Source: Haladaptatus paucihalophilus DX253
Lineage (GTDB): Archaea > Halobacteriota > Halobacteria > Halobacteriales > Haladaptataceae
Reading direction: 5' to 3'
Assembly (NCBI RefSeq): GCF_000376445.1
Contig: NZ_AQXI01000001.1
Location: forward strand, 590,962-654,961
DNA: 64,000 nt
The position numbers and the translations under genes were made by a program. Of the stretch, positions 17,005 through 25,166 are shown piece after piece. The first letter of the stretch is position 1; each line of letters opens with the position of its first letter. The notes beneath the pieces are model-generated. The model made no database searches and was not told the origin of the DNA. It saw nothing but the letters and a program-made list of their open reading frames with translations.

Positions 17005-18209
17005 GCACGCAGGTTCACAGCACCCTCTCGGAGGAGACCGTCCGCGAGATTTCGGGCGACCTCGACGAACCCGACTGGCTGCTGGAAACGCGTCTCGAAG
17101 CGCTCGACGCGCTTTCCGAACTCGATATGCCCGACGTCATCCGGACGCCGGGACGCGATTGGACGAACCTCGACGCACTCGATTACGAGAGCTTCGTCGA
17201 CCCGCTGTCGGCGGCCGAGGAGAAAGAGCGCGTCGAACCCGAGGGCGTCTCCGTCCTCTCGCTGTCCGACGCGTTGGACGAACACGAGGAAATCGTCGAG
17301 GAGTACTTCGGCTCGGTCATCGACCCGCAGGAGAACTACCTGACGGCGCTGTCGGCGGCGCTGTTCACGTCCGGCACCCTCGTCTACGTCCCCGAGGGCG
17401 TCGACGCGGAGGACGTGACGATTCGGACGACGATGCAGAGCCAGTCGCTCTTCAACTACACGCTCGTCGTCACCGAGAAATCGAGTTCGGTGACGATTCT
17501 GGAGCGCCAGGAGAGCGAGGAACTGGACGGCGAACGCTACTACAGCGGGCTCGTCGAAATCGCGGCCGGCGAGAACAGCCACGTCCAGTACGGCTCCCTG
17601 CAGGACGTCGACGAGGAGACCTACACCTACACGCTGAAGCGCGGCACCGCCGCCGACCACGCCACCGTCAACTGGGTCGAGGGCAACATCGGCTCGCGGC
17701 TCACCAAGTCCTCCGTCGAGACGATGCTCGACGGCGAGGGCTCGGAGACGAAGACCGTCGGCGCGTTCTTCGGCCACGACGACCAGCACTTCGACGTCGC
17801 CGCTCGCGTCTGGCACAAGAACGAGCACACGACGGCGGACCTCGTGACCCGCGGCGTGCTCGACGACGAAGCGCGCTCGGTCTACGAGGGCGTCCAGGAC
17901 GTCGGCAAGGAAGCGTGGGACACGAGTTCCTACCAGCGTGAGAACACGCTGATGCTCTCCGACCGGAGCGAGGCCGACGCGTCGCCGAAGCTCATCATCA
18001 ACAACCACGACACCGAAGCCAGCCACTCCGCGACGGTCGGACAGGTCGACGAGGAAGACCTGTTCTACATGACTTCGCGCGGCGTGCCGGACGAACTGGC
18101 CAAGAACATGCTCGTGGAAGGGTTCTTCGTCCCCGTCTTGGACGAAGTGGAAGTCGAGGAACTCCGCGAGGACCTCGACGCGAAGATCGTCGAGCGCCTC
18201 GACTACTGA
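17001..18209 (+). CDS. sufD: Fe-S cluster assembly protein SufD
   Basis: A 402-residue SufB paralogue that forms the heterodimeric scaffold and helps iron entry. It has the shared beta-helix core (LVYVPEGVDAEDVTIRTT, VTILERQESEE) and the C-terminal family block HSATVGQVDEEDLFYMTSRG, where the His is conserved in SufD. Start ATG overlaps the sufB stop by 4 bases. The next gene (ferritin-like) follows after 72 bases that include a short TTAAG promoter-like patch, so it may be partly separate. Confidence 0.94.
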   Translation: MSTQVHSTLSEETVREISGDLDEPDWLLETRLEALDALSELDMPDVIRTPGRDWTNLDALDYESFVDPLSAAEEKERVEPEGVSVLSLSDALDEHEEIVEEYFGSVIDPQENYLTALSAALFTSGTLVYVPEGVDAEDVTIRTTMQSQSLFNYTLVVTEKSSSVTILERQESEELDGERYYSGLVEIAAGENSHVQYGSLQDVDEETYTYTLKRGTAADHATVNWVEGNIGSRLTKSSVETMLDGEGSETKTVGAFFGHDDQHFDVAARVWHKNEHTTADLVTRGVLDDEARSVYEGVQDVGKEAWDTSSYQRENTLMLSDRSEADASPKLIINNHDTEASHSATVGQVDEEDLFYMTSRGVPDELAKNMLVEGFFVPVLDEVEVEELREDLDAKIVERLDY

Positions 18210-18281
18210 CCTCTCCAGTCCGTTCTTTTTCGCGCGGTCACATCAGGGAGTGTTAAGTTTCCCCACCCCTTTTCCACAGCC

Positions 18282-18782
18282 ATGAGTGTGAGTCAGCGCG
18301 TCTCGTCGGACCGCCAACTCGCGCGCTTGCTCCAAATCGGCGTCGTATTGGAGGAAGTCGTCGAGGCACGGGCCGCGCGCCATTTCGAAACCCTCCCCTC
18401 CGAAGAGCAAAACGAACTCCACGAGGACGTTCGTGACCTGCTCGACGAGGCACGCGAGGAGTCCGCCGAACACCGGGAACGTCTCGAATCGCTCATCGAC
18501 GAACTCGATGCCGAGACGATTCCGTTCGAGGAAATCGAGCTACTGGTGGGCGAGCAGTACGCCCAAACGGCCCCGGACGACTTCGACGGCGTACTCTACG
18601 ACCAACTGCACGGCGAGGAGACGGCGTACAAGTTTTACGACGACCTCATCGTCGCCGTCGAGGCGAGCGATACCGAGTTCGGCGTCGAGCGCGAGCGGTT
18701 GCTCGAAACGCTCTCCGCGATTCGAGCGGAGGAAGCGGCGGGCGTCGAAGAAGTCGCGGACCTGATGGAGGCCAGCAAATGA
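18282..18782 (+). CDS. Ferritin-like / rubrerythrin-like four-helix protein
   Basis: A 166-residue, almost entirely helical acidic protein. The helices starting at residues 10, 40, 85 and 120 suggest a four-helix bundle. An ESAEHRERL motif gives an ExxH-like pair and a GEETAYKFYDDL helix offers another Glu, as in diiron ferritin-like domains. The expected second ExxH is not evident (AEEAAGVEEV lacks the His), so the diiron site may be incomplete or different. Its stop overlaps by 4 bases the start of the SirR-type regulator, which supports an iron-related role downstream of suf. Confidence 0.65.
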   Translation: MSVSQRVSSDRQLARLLQIGVVLEEVVEARAARHFETLPSEEQNELHEDVRDLLDEAREESAEHRERLESLIDELDAETIPFEEIELLVGEQYAQTAPDDFDGVLYDQLHGEETAYKFYDDLIVAVEASDTEFGVERERLLETLSAIRAEEAAGVEEVADLMEASK

Positions 18783-19207
18783 ACACAGCAGATCAATACC
18801 TGAAAGCGATCTACCTCGTCCAGCGAATCAATGACGGCCCGGCGGCGACCGGTGCCCTCGCGGACCGGCTCGGCGTGAGTCCCGCCAGCGTCAACGAGAT
18901 GGTCGGCAAGCTCCAAGAGCGCGGGCTGGTCGAACACGAGAAATATCGCGGCGCGACCCTCACTGAGGAGGGCGAAACGCGTGCCAGCGACGCCCTTCAG
19001 ACCTACTGTATCCTGGAGCGCTTCCTCGCCAACGTCCTCGAAGTGGACGACTTCCGAACCGAGGCGAAACAGCTCGAAAGCGTCATCGACGAGACGGTCG
19101 CGGACCGACTCGACACCATCATCGACCGCGAGCCACAGTGTCCGGACTGCTTCTACGCCGACGAGGACATGTGTGAGCATCTGGTCGAAGACGGATTCGC
19201 GGACTGA
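18779..19207 (+). CDS. Metal-dependent transcriptional regulator, DtxR/SirR family
   Basis: A 142-residue regulator with an N-terminal winged HTH (TADQYLKAIYLVQRI, then LGVSPASVNEMVGKLQERGLV) and the DtxR dimerisation/metal domain (ILERFLANVLEVD). It lacks a C-terminal SH3-like FeoA domain. The tail carries a CPDC...C.H cluster (PQCPDCFYADEDMCEHL) that could bind metal. Haloarchaeal relatives repress iron genes when metal is sufficient. It sits in the same run as sufCBD and the ferritin-like gene, and the operator at 14643 is of the type these proteins bind, so auto-regulated control of the run is inferred. Confidence 0.85.
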   Translation: MNTADQYLKAIYLVQRINDGPAATGALADRLGVSPASVNEMVGKLQERGLVEHEKYRGATLTEEGETRASDALQTYCILERFLANVLEVDDFRTEAKQLESVIDETVADRLDTIIDREPQCPDCFYADEDMCEHLVEDGFAD

Positions 19208-19320
19208 GCGCAGGCTATCGAATTTCACGACGAAGCGCATGCGTTACGTTCAAGTAGCCACCCGAATTACGTGACGACGTAGCCTTCATACGAGAGGGCA
19301 ACTACGCTCTGCAGTCCCGG

Positions 19321-19484
19321 GGTGTCTCGTCGAACGAAGTGAGACGAGGCTCGGAAGCCGACACATCGGCTTCCGGTGGTGAGCAGTTTCTTCGAAACTG
19401 CGAATCACACGGGATGAGCAGTCCCGTGGTGGTGAGCAAATCCATCGGATTTGCGAGGTACGCGGGACGACGAGCGAAACGAGG
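19321..19484 (+). repeat. Tandem hairpin repeats in front of tRNA-Gln
   Basis: A non-coding tract with several perfect stem-loops: 19353-19374 (9-bp stem, CACA loop), 19383-19401 (8-bp stem, TTC loop), 19408-19428 (7-bp stem), and 19436-19454 (8-bp stem, ATC loop). The units at about 19373-19414 and 19422-19467 share the frame TCC(C)GTGGTGAGCA - arm - nTC - arm - TGCGA...ACnCGGGA. Their arms differ but remain complementary (GTTTC/GAAAC versus AATCC/GGATT). The last unit's GGGAC can also pair with the tRNA's own GTCCC. No reading frame of note is present. Confidence 0.7.
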
Positions 19485-19586
19485 AGTCCCGTGGTGTAGC
19501 GGCCAATCATAATGGCCTTTGGACGTGACTGGTGTTCCAGTTACGGAAGACAGCCATTGACGGCGGTTCGAATCCGCCCGGGACTA
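19485..19586 (+). tRNA. tRNA-Gln (UUG anticodon) with intron
   Basis: It folds as a standard cloverleaf: acceptor AGTCCCG/CGGGACT with discriminator A, D-stem GTG/CAT, anticodon stem ATGGC/GCCAT with loop CTTTGGA (anticodon TTG), 4-base variable loop, T-stem GGCGG/CCGCC with loop TTCGAAT. The mature length is 73 after removing a 29-base intron at 19523-19551. All stems pair fully apart from one G-T in the D-stem. CCA is not encoded. It is preceded directly by the hairpin repeats. Confidence 0.92.
19523..19551 (+). other. Archaeal tRNA intron with canonical bulge-helix-bulge
   Basis: Exon 1 ends ...CTTTGG and exon 2 begins AGCCAT. Within the precursor, CTTT pairs with GAAG (4-bp central helix). 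The 3-base bulges GGA and ACA flank it, and the intron itself forms a 9-bp hairpin CGTGACTGG/CCAGTTACG with a TGTT loop. Cuts after the second base of each bulge give the splice sites listed, at the canonical position after nucleotide 37. The sequence shows this directly. Confidence 0.88.
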
Positions 19587-19786
19587 TAACATCCAGCGTT
19601 CTAGTTTTGATAGCGATATGAGTGGTCACTCGTAGTCTACGAACCGATTATAGAAGGTTCTATTTTTGAGGGCTCGAATAATTGTGAAACCATCTGACCA
19701 AGCTCCAAAAACCGACGTTACTGCCGACTACCATCGAACCCTCTCGAATCGACTCACAAAAAACCGCAACAATCCGCAAAACGTTC

Positions 19787-20410
19787 TCACTTCGAACTGT
19801 ACTGTATCGTTCCGGTCCACTTGCCGTAGATGTCGTCGGACTGCTTGTCCGCGTCGAGGAGGTAGACCGTGATGTTAAGCGTGCCGTCGTTGAACTGGTC
19901 GAAGGCACCCTGTTCGATTTCGACGGTGTAGGTTCCCGGGTCGTGCTGGAAGCGGACGTTGGTCCGGCCGACGTTTTTACCGTTGATTTGGACGAGGAAG
20001 TACGGGTCGCCGTCCACGAGCGGTTCGGGGTCGACGTTGGGGAGGCTGGTGTTCGCGGTGACTTCGACGTTGAAGTTGGAGTAGCCGTTGCCGCTCTTGG
20101 CTTTCACCTTGTCGACGAGCGTGACGCTCTTCATGCGATTCTCCTGATTGGTGTCCCGCTTGTCGTCGAGCGGGGTGTGCGGTTCTTTGGGCGGTGACCA
20201 CGACTCCACCGTGGTGGTGGTCGTGGTTGTGGTGGTCGTCGCGTCCGTCGTCGTCGCGCCACTCGCTGTCGTCGCCGTGGACGCACTCGTCGATGTCGGT
20301 GCGTCCGTCGTGGTGGTGGTGGTCGTCGTATCGGACCCGCCGAGTCCGGCGCAACCGGCGAGGAGGACGGCGAGCACGAGGACGACCGCTGTAGATCGAT
20401 GACGATTCAT
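19787..20410 (-). CDS. Secreted lipoprotein with Thr-rich linker
   Basis: A 207-residue exported protein. The signal sequence MNRHRSTAVVLVLAVLLAGC ends in an LAGC lipobox, followed by a roughly 50-residue Thr/Ala/Ser linker that is probably O-glycosylated and spans the surface layer. The C-terminal 110 residues look beta-rich (YFLVQINGKNVG, GTYTVEIEQGAF, GTLNITVYLLD), like a small immunoglobulin-type sandwich. The start at 20410 is chosen because it directly precedes the basic n-region; upstream codons lack features. Function unknown. It faces the tRNA convergently, with about 200 bases of AT-richer spacer between. Confidence 0.75.
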   Translation of the reverse strand: MNRHRSTAVVLVLAVLLAGCAGLGGSDTTTTTTTTDAPTSTSASTATTASGATTTDATTTTTTTTTTVESWSPPKEPHTPLDDKRDTNQENRMKSVTLVDKVKAKSGNGYSNFNVEVTANTSLPNVDPEPLVDGDPYFLVQINGKNVGRTNVRFQHDPGTYTVEIEQGAFDQFNDGTLNITVYLLDADKQSDDIYGKWTGTIQYSSK

Positions 20411-20552
20411 AGTTGTGTGTGTGTGACTATTTTCGTGAGAGCCCAAAAATCCTTTTACCGGTTTCAAGACCCTATTTCCTCGTATCAAGCCGTCCCCCAT
20501 TGAGGGTAACGTGGGAATACCTCCGAGAGGGGTAAGGGCAGCACGGACGTGT

Positions 20553-20813
20553 TCAATCGCACTCTAGCGATTCTTCGATTTCCGCGAGGACGGTACGAAT
20601 GCGCCGATTACTCCGCGCGTACGAAATCCAACCTCCGAGAAAGAAGAGCATACCGACGACGATGGCGATGGTACCGAGTTCGGTCGCAAAATCCTTGTCG
20701 CTGCAAAAGCCGACGATGACGGTCCCGAAGGTGAACATGGAGATGCCCGTTCTGATATGTGCCAGTATCGTCCGTTCGCGGGCGAGATGTGTCTGTTCTC
20801 GCGCGAGCCGCAT
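20553..20813 (-). CDS. DUF202 (YidH-type) membrane protein
   Basis: An 86-residue membrane protein with the family signature LARERTILAHIRTGISMFTFG and two further hydrophobic spans (ATELGTIAIVVGMLFFLGGW and the preceding helix), giving about three membrane segments. The ATG at 20813 is chosen; a GTG one codon upstream is also in frame. The function of DUF202 proteins is unsettled. It is a single gene between a lipoprotein and a small hypothetical on the other strand. Confidence 0.78.
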   Translation of the reverse strand: MRLAREQTHLARERTILAHIRTGISMFTFGTVIVGFCSDKDFATELGTIAIVVGMLFFLGGWISYARSNRRIRTVLAEIEESLECD

Positions 20814-21009
20814 CACCGCCCCGATTGGAGCTTCGAGTCGTCTGCTGTCATATCGCTTTCCTTGGACTCGAACGACAATACGTCGATTGGCAATGAGACG
20901 TTCTGAGGCGTCGCCGACTATCGAGAAGCGTCCGCTGTACGTTCTCAGTCGGCGACAAATAGAAACAAGACATATATCCTCGCGCTACTTCTGCAATATC
21001 TACCATCAA

Positions 21010-21237
21010 ATGAATAATATTATGCAGTACGAACAAAAGGGGCGATACGAAATGTCGGTTACGGACGCGAGCTTCGAGGAGGACGGATCGTTGTGCCTCT
21101 CGCTGCAGTTCGGACCACACGTACGGCCGCCGGTCGATAGACTGCTCACGACGGGATACGTCAAACTCAGCGTGTACGACGAGGGTGAGTTCACGGAGGA
21201 CGGGACGCTGACGTTGTACGGTCGCTCACAGCGGTGA
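21010..21237 (+). CDS. Small hypothetical protein
   Basis: A 75-residue product (71 if ATG 21022 is used) that I do not recognise. It contains alternating hydrophobic/polar strands (CLSLQFGPHV, YVKLSVYDEGEFT, GTLTLYGR), suggesting a small beta-barrel or sandwich. It is preceded by an AT-rich promoter-like region with ATATAT at about 20970. The composition is acidic and non-shadow-like. The frame upstream (20599 on) is antisense to the DUF202 gene and is excluded. Confidence 0.5.
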   Translation: MNNIMQYEQKGRYEMSVTDASFEEDGSLCLSLQFGPHVRPPVDRLLTTGYVKLSVYDEGEFTEDGTLTLYGRSQR

Positions 21238-21269
21238 GAGTCGAGGACGCGAAAAATGAAGCCTGAAAT

Positions 21270-21698
21270 TCAGAGTCGGTCTCGACCGTTACCGCCCGAG
21301 GTGAACCGACGAATGTCCATCTGCCGAATTACTCGTGCGACAGGTCGGAGATACCGACGAATGTCGAACCCGGTCCGTTGGTCCGCTTCTCGGCCCCGAG
21401 AACGGGTCGTTCGGGACGAATCCGAGCGGTTCGCGAGTCGTTTGGCCTTCCGTTGGATTTCAGGCGAAATGAGCGGTTCTTCCGGTGAAATGAGCCGCGA
21501 GAGCACCGCACAGATGGCGGCGATGACTACGAAATAGTAGCCGAACGTGGTCAGTATGTTCGCCGAAAAGAACGCCACGTAGATGCCGTTGATGAAGAAA
21601 AACAGTCCCACTAGTTGCAAACCCCTATTGAGATAGGAGGACGACGAACTCGTCGTCGTCGTTGATGTTCCGATTCCTTGGAGGCTTCTCGTACTCAT
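21270..21698 (-). CDS. Two-span membrane protein of unknown function
   Basis: A 142-residue product. A Ser/Thr-rich N-terminus of about 22 residues precedes two hydrophobic helices (LQLVGLFFFINGIYVAFFSA and TTFGYYFVVIAAICAVLSRL). A long Arg-rich cytoplasmic tail follows, which is unusual for a halophile (many Arg, few acids). The positive tail implies cytoplasmic orientation. No family was recognised. Gene composition is slightly less GC-rich than neighbours. It could bind nucleic acid or acidic partners through the tail, but that is speculation. Confidence 0.55.
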   Translation of the reverse strand: MSTRSLQGIGTSTTTTSSSSSYLNRGLQLVGLFFFINGIYVAFFSANILTTFGYYFVVIAAICAVLSRLISPEEPLISPEIQRKAKRLANRSDSSRTTRSRGREADQRTGFDIRRYLRPVARVIRQMDIRRFTSGGNGRDRL

Positions 21699-21866
21699 CC
21701 TCGCTCATCCTTTCGACGTGCGACGTAATGAAAGTCAGTCAGACACGTGTGTCGAACGTGATGTGACCGAACGCGTACCATTCTCTCCGATGTCTATATA
21801 TTTTATGGGTCTAGATATATATTGTGTGCGCTAGATTTATATCTCCTCCAGAAGACCGTACGCTTG

Positions 21867-22892
21867 ATGATCGAAGACGGGACAGCGGCGGGACTTCGGA
21901 ACGAGTCCCATCCGACCGAGGCCGTCAGCGAATCACCTTCCGAGAACGCGGATGCGGGTCCCCTTTTCGCCCGATTTTCCCATCCACGGAGCGCGACCCG
22001 GACGACGGTCGCCGTCGTCTCCGACGCCCACGTTTCGACCGAAAAGCGCGGCACGTGGAAAGTGTTCCATCGTACTCGAGACCGTTTCGAAACCGTCATC
22101 GCGGACGCGAACGCCCGCGAGGTGGATGCGGTCGTGTTCGCGGGAGACCTCACCGAGGACGGGTCCGTCGCCGACTTCGAAACCGTCAGGTCGCTCCTGT
22201 CCGACCTCGACGCACCTCACGTCGCCGTGCCGGGCAACCACGACGTTCCGAAGTCCTTCGACAGCCACGAGACGCCGCCGCTCTCGTCGTTCGAATCGGC
22301 GTTCACGCCCGACGGGTTCCCCTTCCACGAACGGGTCGGCGGCGTGGACGTCATCGGGCTGAACAGCGCTTCGACGCCCGACGGGACGCTTTCCGACTGC
22401 CACGACGGCCGTATCTCCGCCGACCAACTCGCGTGGCTGGACGACACGCTTCCGAAGACGGACGCGCCCATCGTCGTCTCCCACCACAACCTTCCGGGAC
22501 TGTGTGACGAGACGGACGCGCACTCGTGGCGCTCGTCGTTCCCGATTCGAAACGCGACGGACGTGGCCGACGTCCTCTCCGAACACGACGTTCCCCTGCA
22601 CGTCTCCGGACACTTACACGTCCCCGCAATCGCCGAGACGAGGGGGGTACGGGAACTCGTCGCGCCGTCGTTGTGTTCGTTCCCCCAGGCGTACCTCCTG
22701 TTCGAAATCGGCCCGCTCGGAACGGCGGTTCGCTTCGTCCCGACCGCCGACCCGGCGGGAACGAGGGAGGCCTACATGCACGCCAAAAAGGACTCCGCTC
22801 GAAGCGACGCGCTCGCGGAGATGACGCTCGACCGACTCGCGTCCCTTCCGCTCGAAAACGAGCCGTTGTTGGTTACGAACCGGTCCGCTTAG
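21867..22892 (+). CDS. Calcineurin-type metallophosphoesterase
   Basis: A 341-residue dimetal phosphoesterase with motifs in order: SDAHVS (DxH), FAGDLTEDG, PGNHD, SHHNLP and SGHLHVP. The fold is that of Icc/CpdA-like enzymes (cyclic nucleotide or phospho-ester hydrolases). The substrate is not evident. The N-terminal 40 residues are non-conserved. ATG 21867 is taken as start because the 15 codons upstream are promoter-like TATA sequence (ATATATTT, TATATATT near 21795-21825). It stands alone, convergent with alaX. Confidence 0.85.
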   Translation: MIEDGTAAGLRNESHPTEAVSESPSENADAGPLFARFSHPRSATRTTVAVVSDAHVSTEKRGTWKVFHRTRDRFETVIADANAREVDAVVFAGDLTEDGSVADFETVRSLLSDLDAPHVAVPGNHDVPKSFDSHETPPLSSFESAFTPDGFPFHERVGGVDVIGLNSASTPDGTLSDCHDGRISADQLAWLDDTLPKTDAPIVVSHHNLPGLCDETDAHSWRSSFPIRNATDVADVLSEHDVPLHVSGHLHVPAIAETRGVRELVAPSLCSFPQAYLLFEIGPLGTAVRFVPTADPAGTREAYMHAKKDSARSDALAEMTLDRLASLPLENEPLLVTNRSA

Positions 22893-22917
22893 GCGGCGGC
22901 TTTTCGGACGGACGACC

Positions 22918-23622
22918 CTATTCGAGGACGAATTTCAGTCGTTCCTCGTCGCTTCCCTTCGTCTCTCGACCCGTAATCCGGAACGCGCCGAGTTCGTCGG
23001 TTCGTTCGACGTGCGTCCCCGCACAGGCGGTTCGGTCGGTGCCTTCGATTTCCACGATGCGAATTCGTCGGATGCTTTCTGGAAGGAGGTGAATTCGCGT
23101 CCGTTCCGGGTCGAGGGACGCCTCGGCCTCGTCGCGGTCCATCTCGTACCAGTTGACGGCCAATCCCGCGTCGATGCGGTCGTTCATCACCGATTCGATG
23201 CGGGCGAACTCCTCGTCGGTGAATCGCTCGTAACCACAGTCGATGCGGGCACGGTCTTCGTACAACTGATTGCCCGTCGTTTGCGCGTCGTACTCCTCCA
23301 GCAACACCGCGGAGAGCAGGTGCTGGGCGGTGTGATACCGCATGTGGGCGTAGCGTCGCTCCCAGTCGATCCGTCCGGTGACGGTCGTCCCTTCCTCGGG
23401 TAGCGTCCCGTCGAGCGTGTGGTAGATGGTGTCTTTCTTCTGTACGTCGGTGACCGCCCACGTCTCGTCCTCGGATTCGAGCACGCCGGTATCGAAGGGT
23501 TGGCCGCCGCCTTCGGGGTAGAACAGGGTTCGGTCGAGCACGACGCGGTTACTCGTAACGCGTTCGACCGTGGCCTCGAATTCCCGCTCGCTCGTCGCGT
23601 CGAGATACAACGCTTCGGTCAT
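22918..23622 (-). CDS. AlaX-type alanyl-tRNA editing hydrolase
   Basis: A 234-residue free-standing homologue of the AlaRS editing domain, which hydrolyses mischarged Ser- or Gly-tRNA(Ala). The zinc-site motifs are HTAQHLLS (HxxxH) and CAGTHVERTDELG (CxxxH). The GGGQPFDTG loop near residue 40 is the beta-barrel domain found in AlaX-M/L forms, so this is the medium type with the Gly-rich domain. The start at 23622 gives a clean MTEALYLDATS N-terminus; an upstream ATG at 23640 adds six residues. Confidence 0.9.
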   Translation of the reverse strand: MTEALYLDATSEREFEATVERVTSNRVVLDRTLFYPEGGGQPFDTGVLESEDETWAVTDVQKKDTIYHTLDGTLPEEGTTVTGRIDWERRYAHMRYHTAQHLLSAVLLEEYDAQTTGNQLYEDRARIDCGYERFTDEEFARIESVMNDRIDAGLAVNWYEMDRDEAEASLDPERTRIHLLPESIRRIRIVEIEGTDRTACAGTHVERTDELGAFRITGRETKGSDEERLKFVLE

Positions 23623-23732
23623 ACACGTCGAATAGAACACCCGTCACTTAATCACCTCGTCGTAACGCTAAAGAGCGAATCGTGCGTTTGTATCAGTAAT
23701 GAGTACGAACGCTGAACAATGGAGGGAGTTTT

Positions 23733-24440
23733 GTGGGTGTCGAAATTAAAGGTTCTCCCGTCTCCCAATCGGAATTCGAGGACATGAAGACGTTTGTTTA
23801 CGAGTATCTCGCTGCAAGCGTGAAAAACGAGGAGAGCGGGGGTCGTATGCGGTGGTATCCGTGGCACTCCGCCGACTACCGGTACAACCACATCCTCAAC
23901 GTCGTGAACCTCGCCGAGACCATCGCGGAACGGGAAGGGGCCGACATCGACGTCGCCCGCGTAGCCGCGCTGTTTCACGACATCGCCAAACTCGACGCCG
24001 ACCAAGAAGTCCACGCGGAGGAGGGCGCGCGCGTCGCCCGCGAGTATCTGGAATCGCACGGCGAATTCCCCGAATCGTTCGTCGACCAGGTGTGCAAGGC
24101 GGTCGAAGACCACTCCTATCAGGGCGACCTCTCGCGCCTCTCGAAGGAGGCACAGAGCCTCATCGAGGCGGACATGCTGGATAAGGTCGGGGCGAACGGA
24201 ACCGCGCTGATGCTGTTGCGGATGGGATACGAGGCGCGGACGCACATGGCGGCCGCCGAGATGGTGGACCGCGTGCTCGAACGCGGCAAGGACGCCTCCT
24301 CCCGCGTCCAGAGCGAGACGGCACAGGACATCGCTCACCGTCGGCTCAAGCGCGTGAAGTGGTTCCGCGAGTGGCTCGAAGAGGAGGTTCCAGAAATGGA
24401 CGCCGAACCGTCCGGGTCGCCGCGCGGTGGACGACACTGA
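23733..24440 (+). CDS. HD-domain metal-dependent phosphohydrolase
   Basis: A 235-residue HD superfamily protein. The ligands are H in YRYNHILNVVNLAETIA, HD in ALFHDIAKLD, then VEDHSYQGDLSRLS and D in EADMLDKVGANG. Such proteins hydrolyse nucleotides or cyclic nucleotides; the exact substrate is not visible. The GTG at 23733 opens a conserved-looking MGVEIKGSPVS N-terminus; ATG 23784 would cut 17 residues. It lies convergent with the LysE gene, 30 bases away. Confidence 0.82.
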   Translation: MGVEIKGSPVSQSEFEDMKTFVYEYLAASVKNEESGGRMRWYPWHSADYRYNHILNVVNLAETIAEREGADIDVARVAALFHDIAKLDADQEVHAEEGARVAREYLESHGEFPESFVDQVCKAVEDHSYQGDLSRLSKEAQSLIEADMLDKVGANGTALMLLRMGYEARTHMAAAEMVDRVLERGKDASSRVQSETAQDIAHRRLKRVKWFREWLEEEVPEMDAEPSGSPRGGRH

Positions 24441-24470
24441 GGCGGCGGAAACGCAACCAGCAGTTTTCGG

Positions 24471-25127
24471 TCATACGAGCGTCGTTACGGAGTCGTAGAC
24501 GAAGGACACGCCAGCGAGCGCGAGGATACCGGCGCTCACGTACGCGACGGCGGGTGCGAACGAATCGACCCGCTTTCCGGCCGCCGATAGCGCCGCCGGA
24601 AATCCCGTAATCCAGCAGGCGATTCCCGCGAAGAAACCGACGATGATTATCGGCCCGCCGGTCGAAACCGTGAGGCTCCCCGGCAGTCCGGAGAGCACGT
24701 CGAACCGACCGGGGTCGAGCAGTCCGACCCCCGCCGTCAGCCACCAGATTATCTGATACGGGTTCGTGATGGCCAGCGCGAACGCTTTTCTGAATCCCTT
24801 CGCGTCCTCGTCCACCTCGTCGGTGGTGAACGTCGAGGTCGCGTCCTGTGCCGCGCCGTAGGCGAAGTACAGCATCAACAGCCCGCCGACGCCGACCATG
24901 AGTCCGCGAACGATCGGCGCTTCCCTGACGACCGCGATGACGCCCGCGAGCGCGAGGACGAAAAAACAGGCGTCGGCGGTCATCGCGCCGAGTCCGGCGA
25001 GGAATCCCGACCGCCATCCGCGGAGCACGCTCTCCTCGGCGATGACCGCGTTCATCGGGCCGGGGGGTGCGGCGAGCGAGAGCCCCAAAACGACGCCCGC
25101 AAGCCCCGAGACGAGCATCTCTATCAT
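24471..25127 (-). CDS. LysE-family amino-acid exporter
   Basis: A 218-residue integral membrane protein with about six helices. The LysE/RhtB hallmark PPGPMNAVIAEESVLRG lies at the end of helix 1, and the second motif AITNPYQIIWWLTAGVG lies mid-protein. It exports amino acids or related metabolites; the substrate is unknown. The start at 25127 places the first helix directly at the N-terminus. It is followed upstream by the GDT1-like gene on the same strand 39 bases away, so it may be the last gene of that run. Confidence 0.85.
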   Translation of the reverse strand: MIEMLVSGLAGVVLGLSLAAPPGPMNAVIAEESVLRGWRSGFLAGLGAMTADACFFVLALAGVIAVVREAPIVRGLMVGVGGLLMLYFAYGAAQDATSTFTTDEVDEDAKGFRKAFALAITNPYQIIWWLTAGVGLLDPGRFDVLSGLPGSLTVSTGGPIIIVGFFAGIACWITGFPAALSAAGKRVDSFAPAVAYVSAGILALAGVSFVYDSVTTLV

Positions 25128-25166
25128 CTGTCCACCACTTTGCGTGGGACGAGTAAAAGCGCGCGG

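Noticed and set aside
19787-20410. Possible relation of the Thr-rich lipoprotein to the large repeat protein
   Set aside because: Only linker composition is shared; the C-terminal domains differ.
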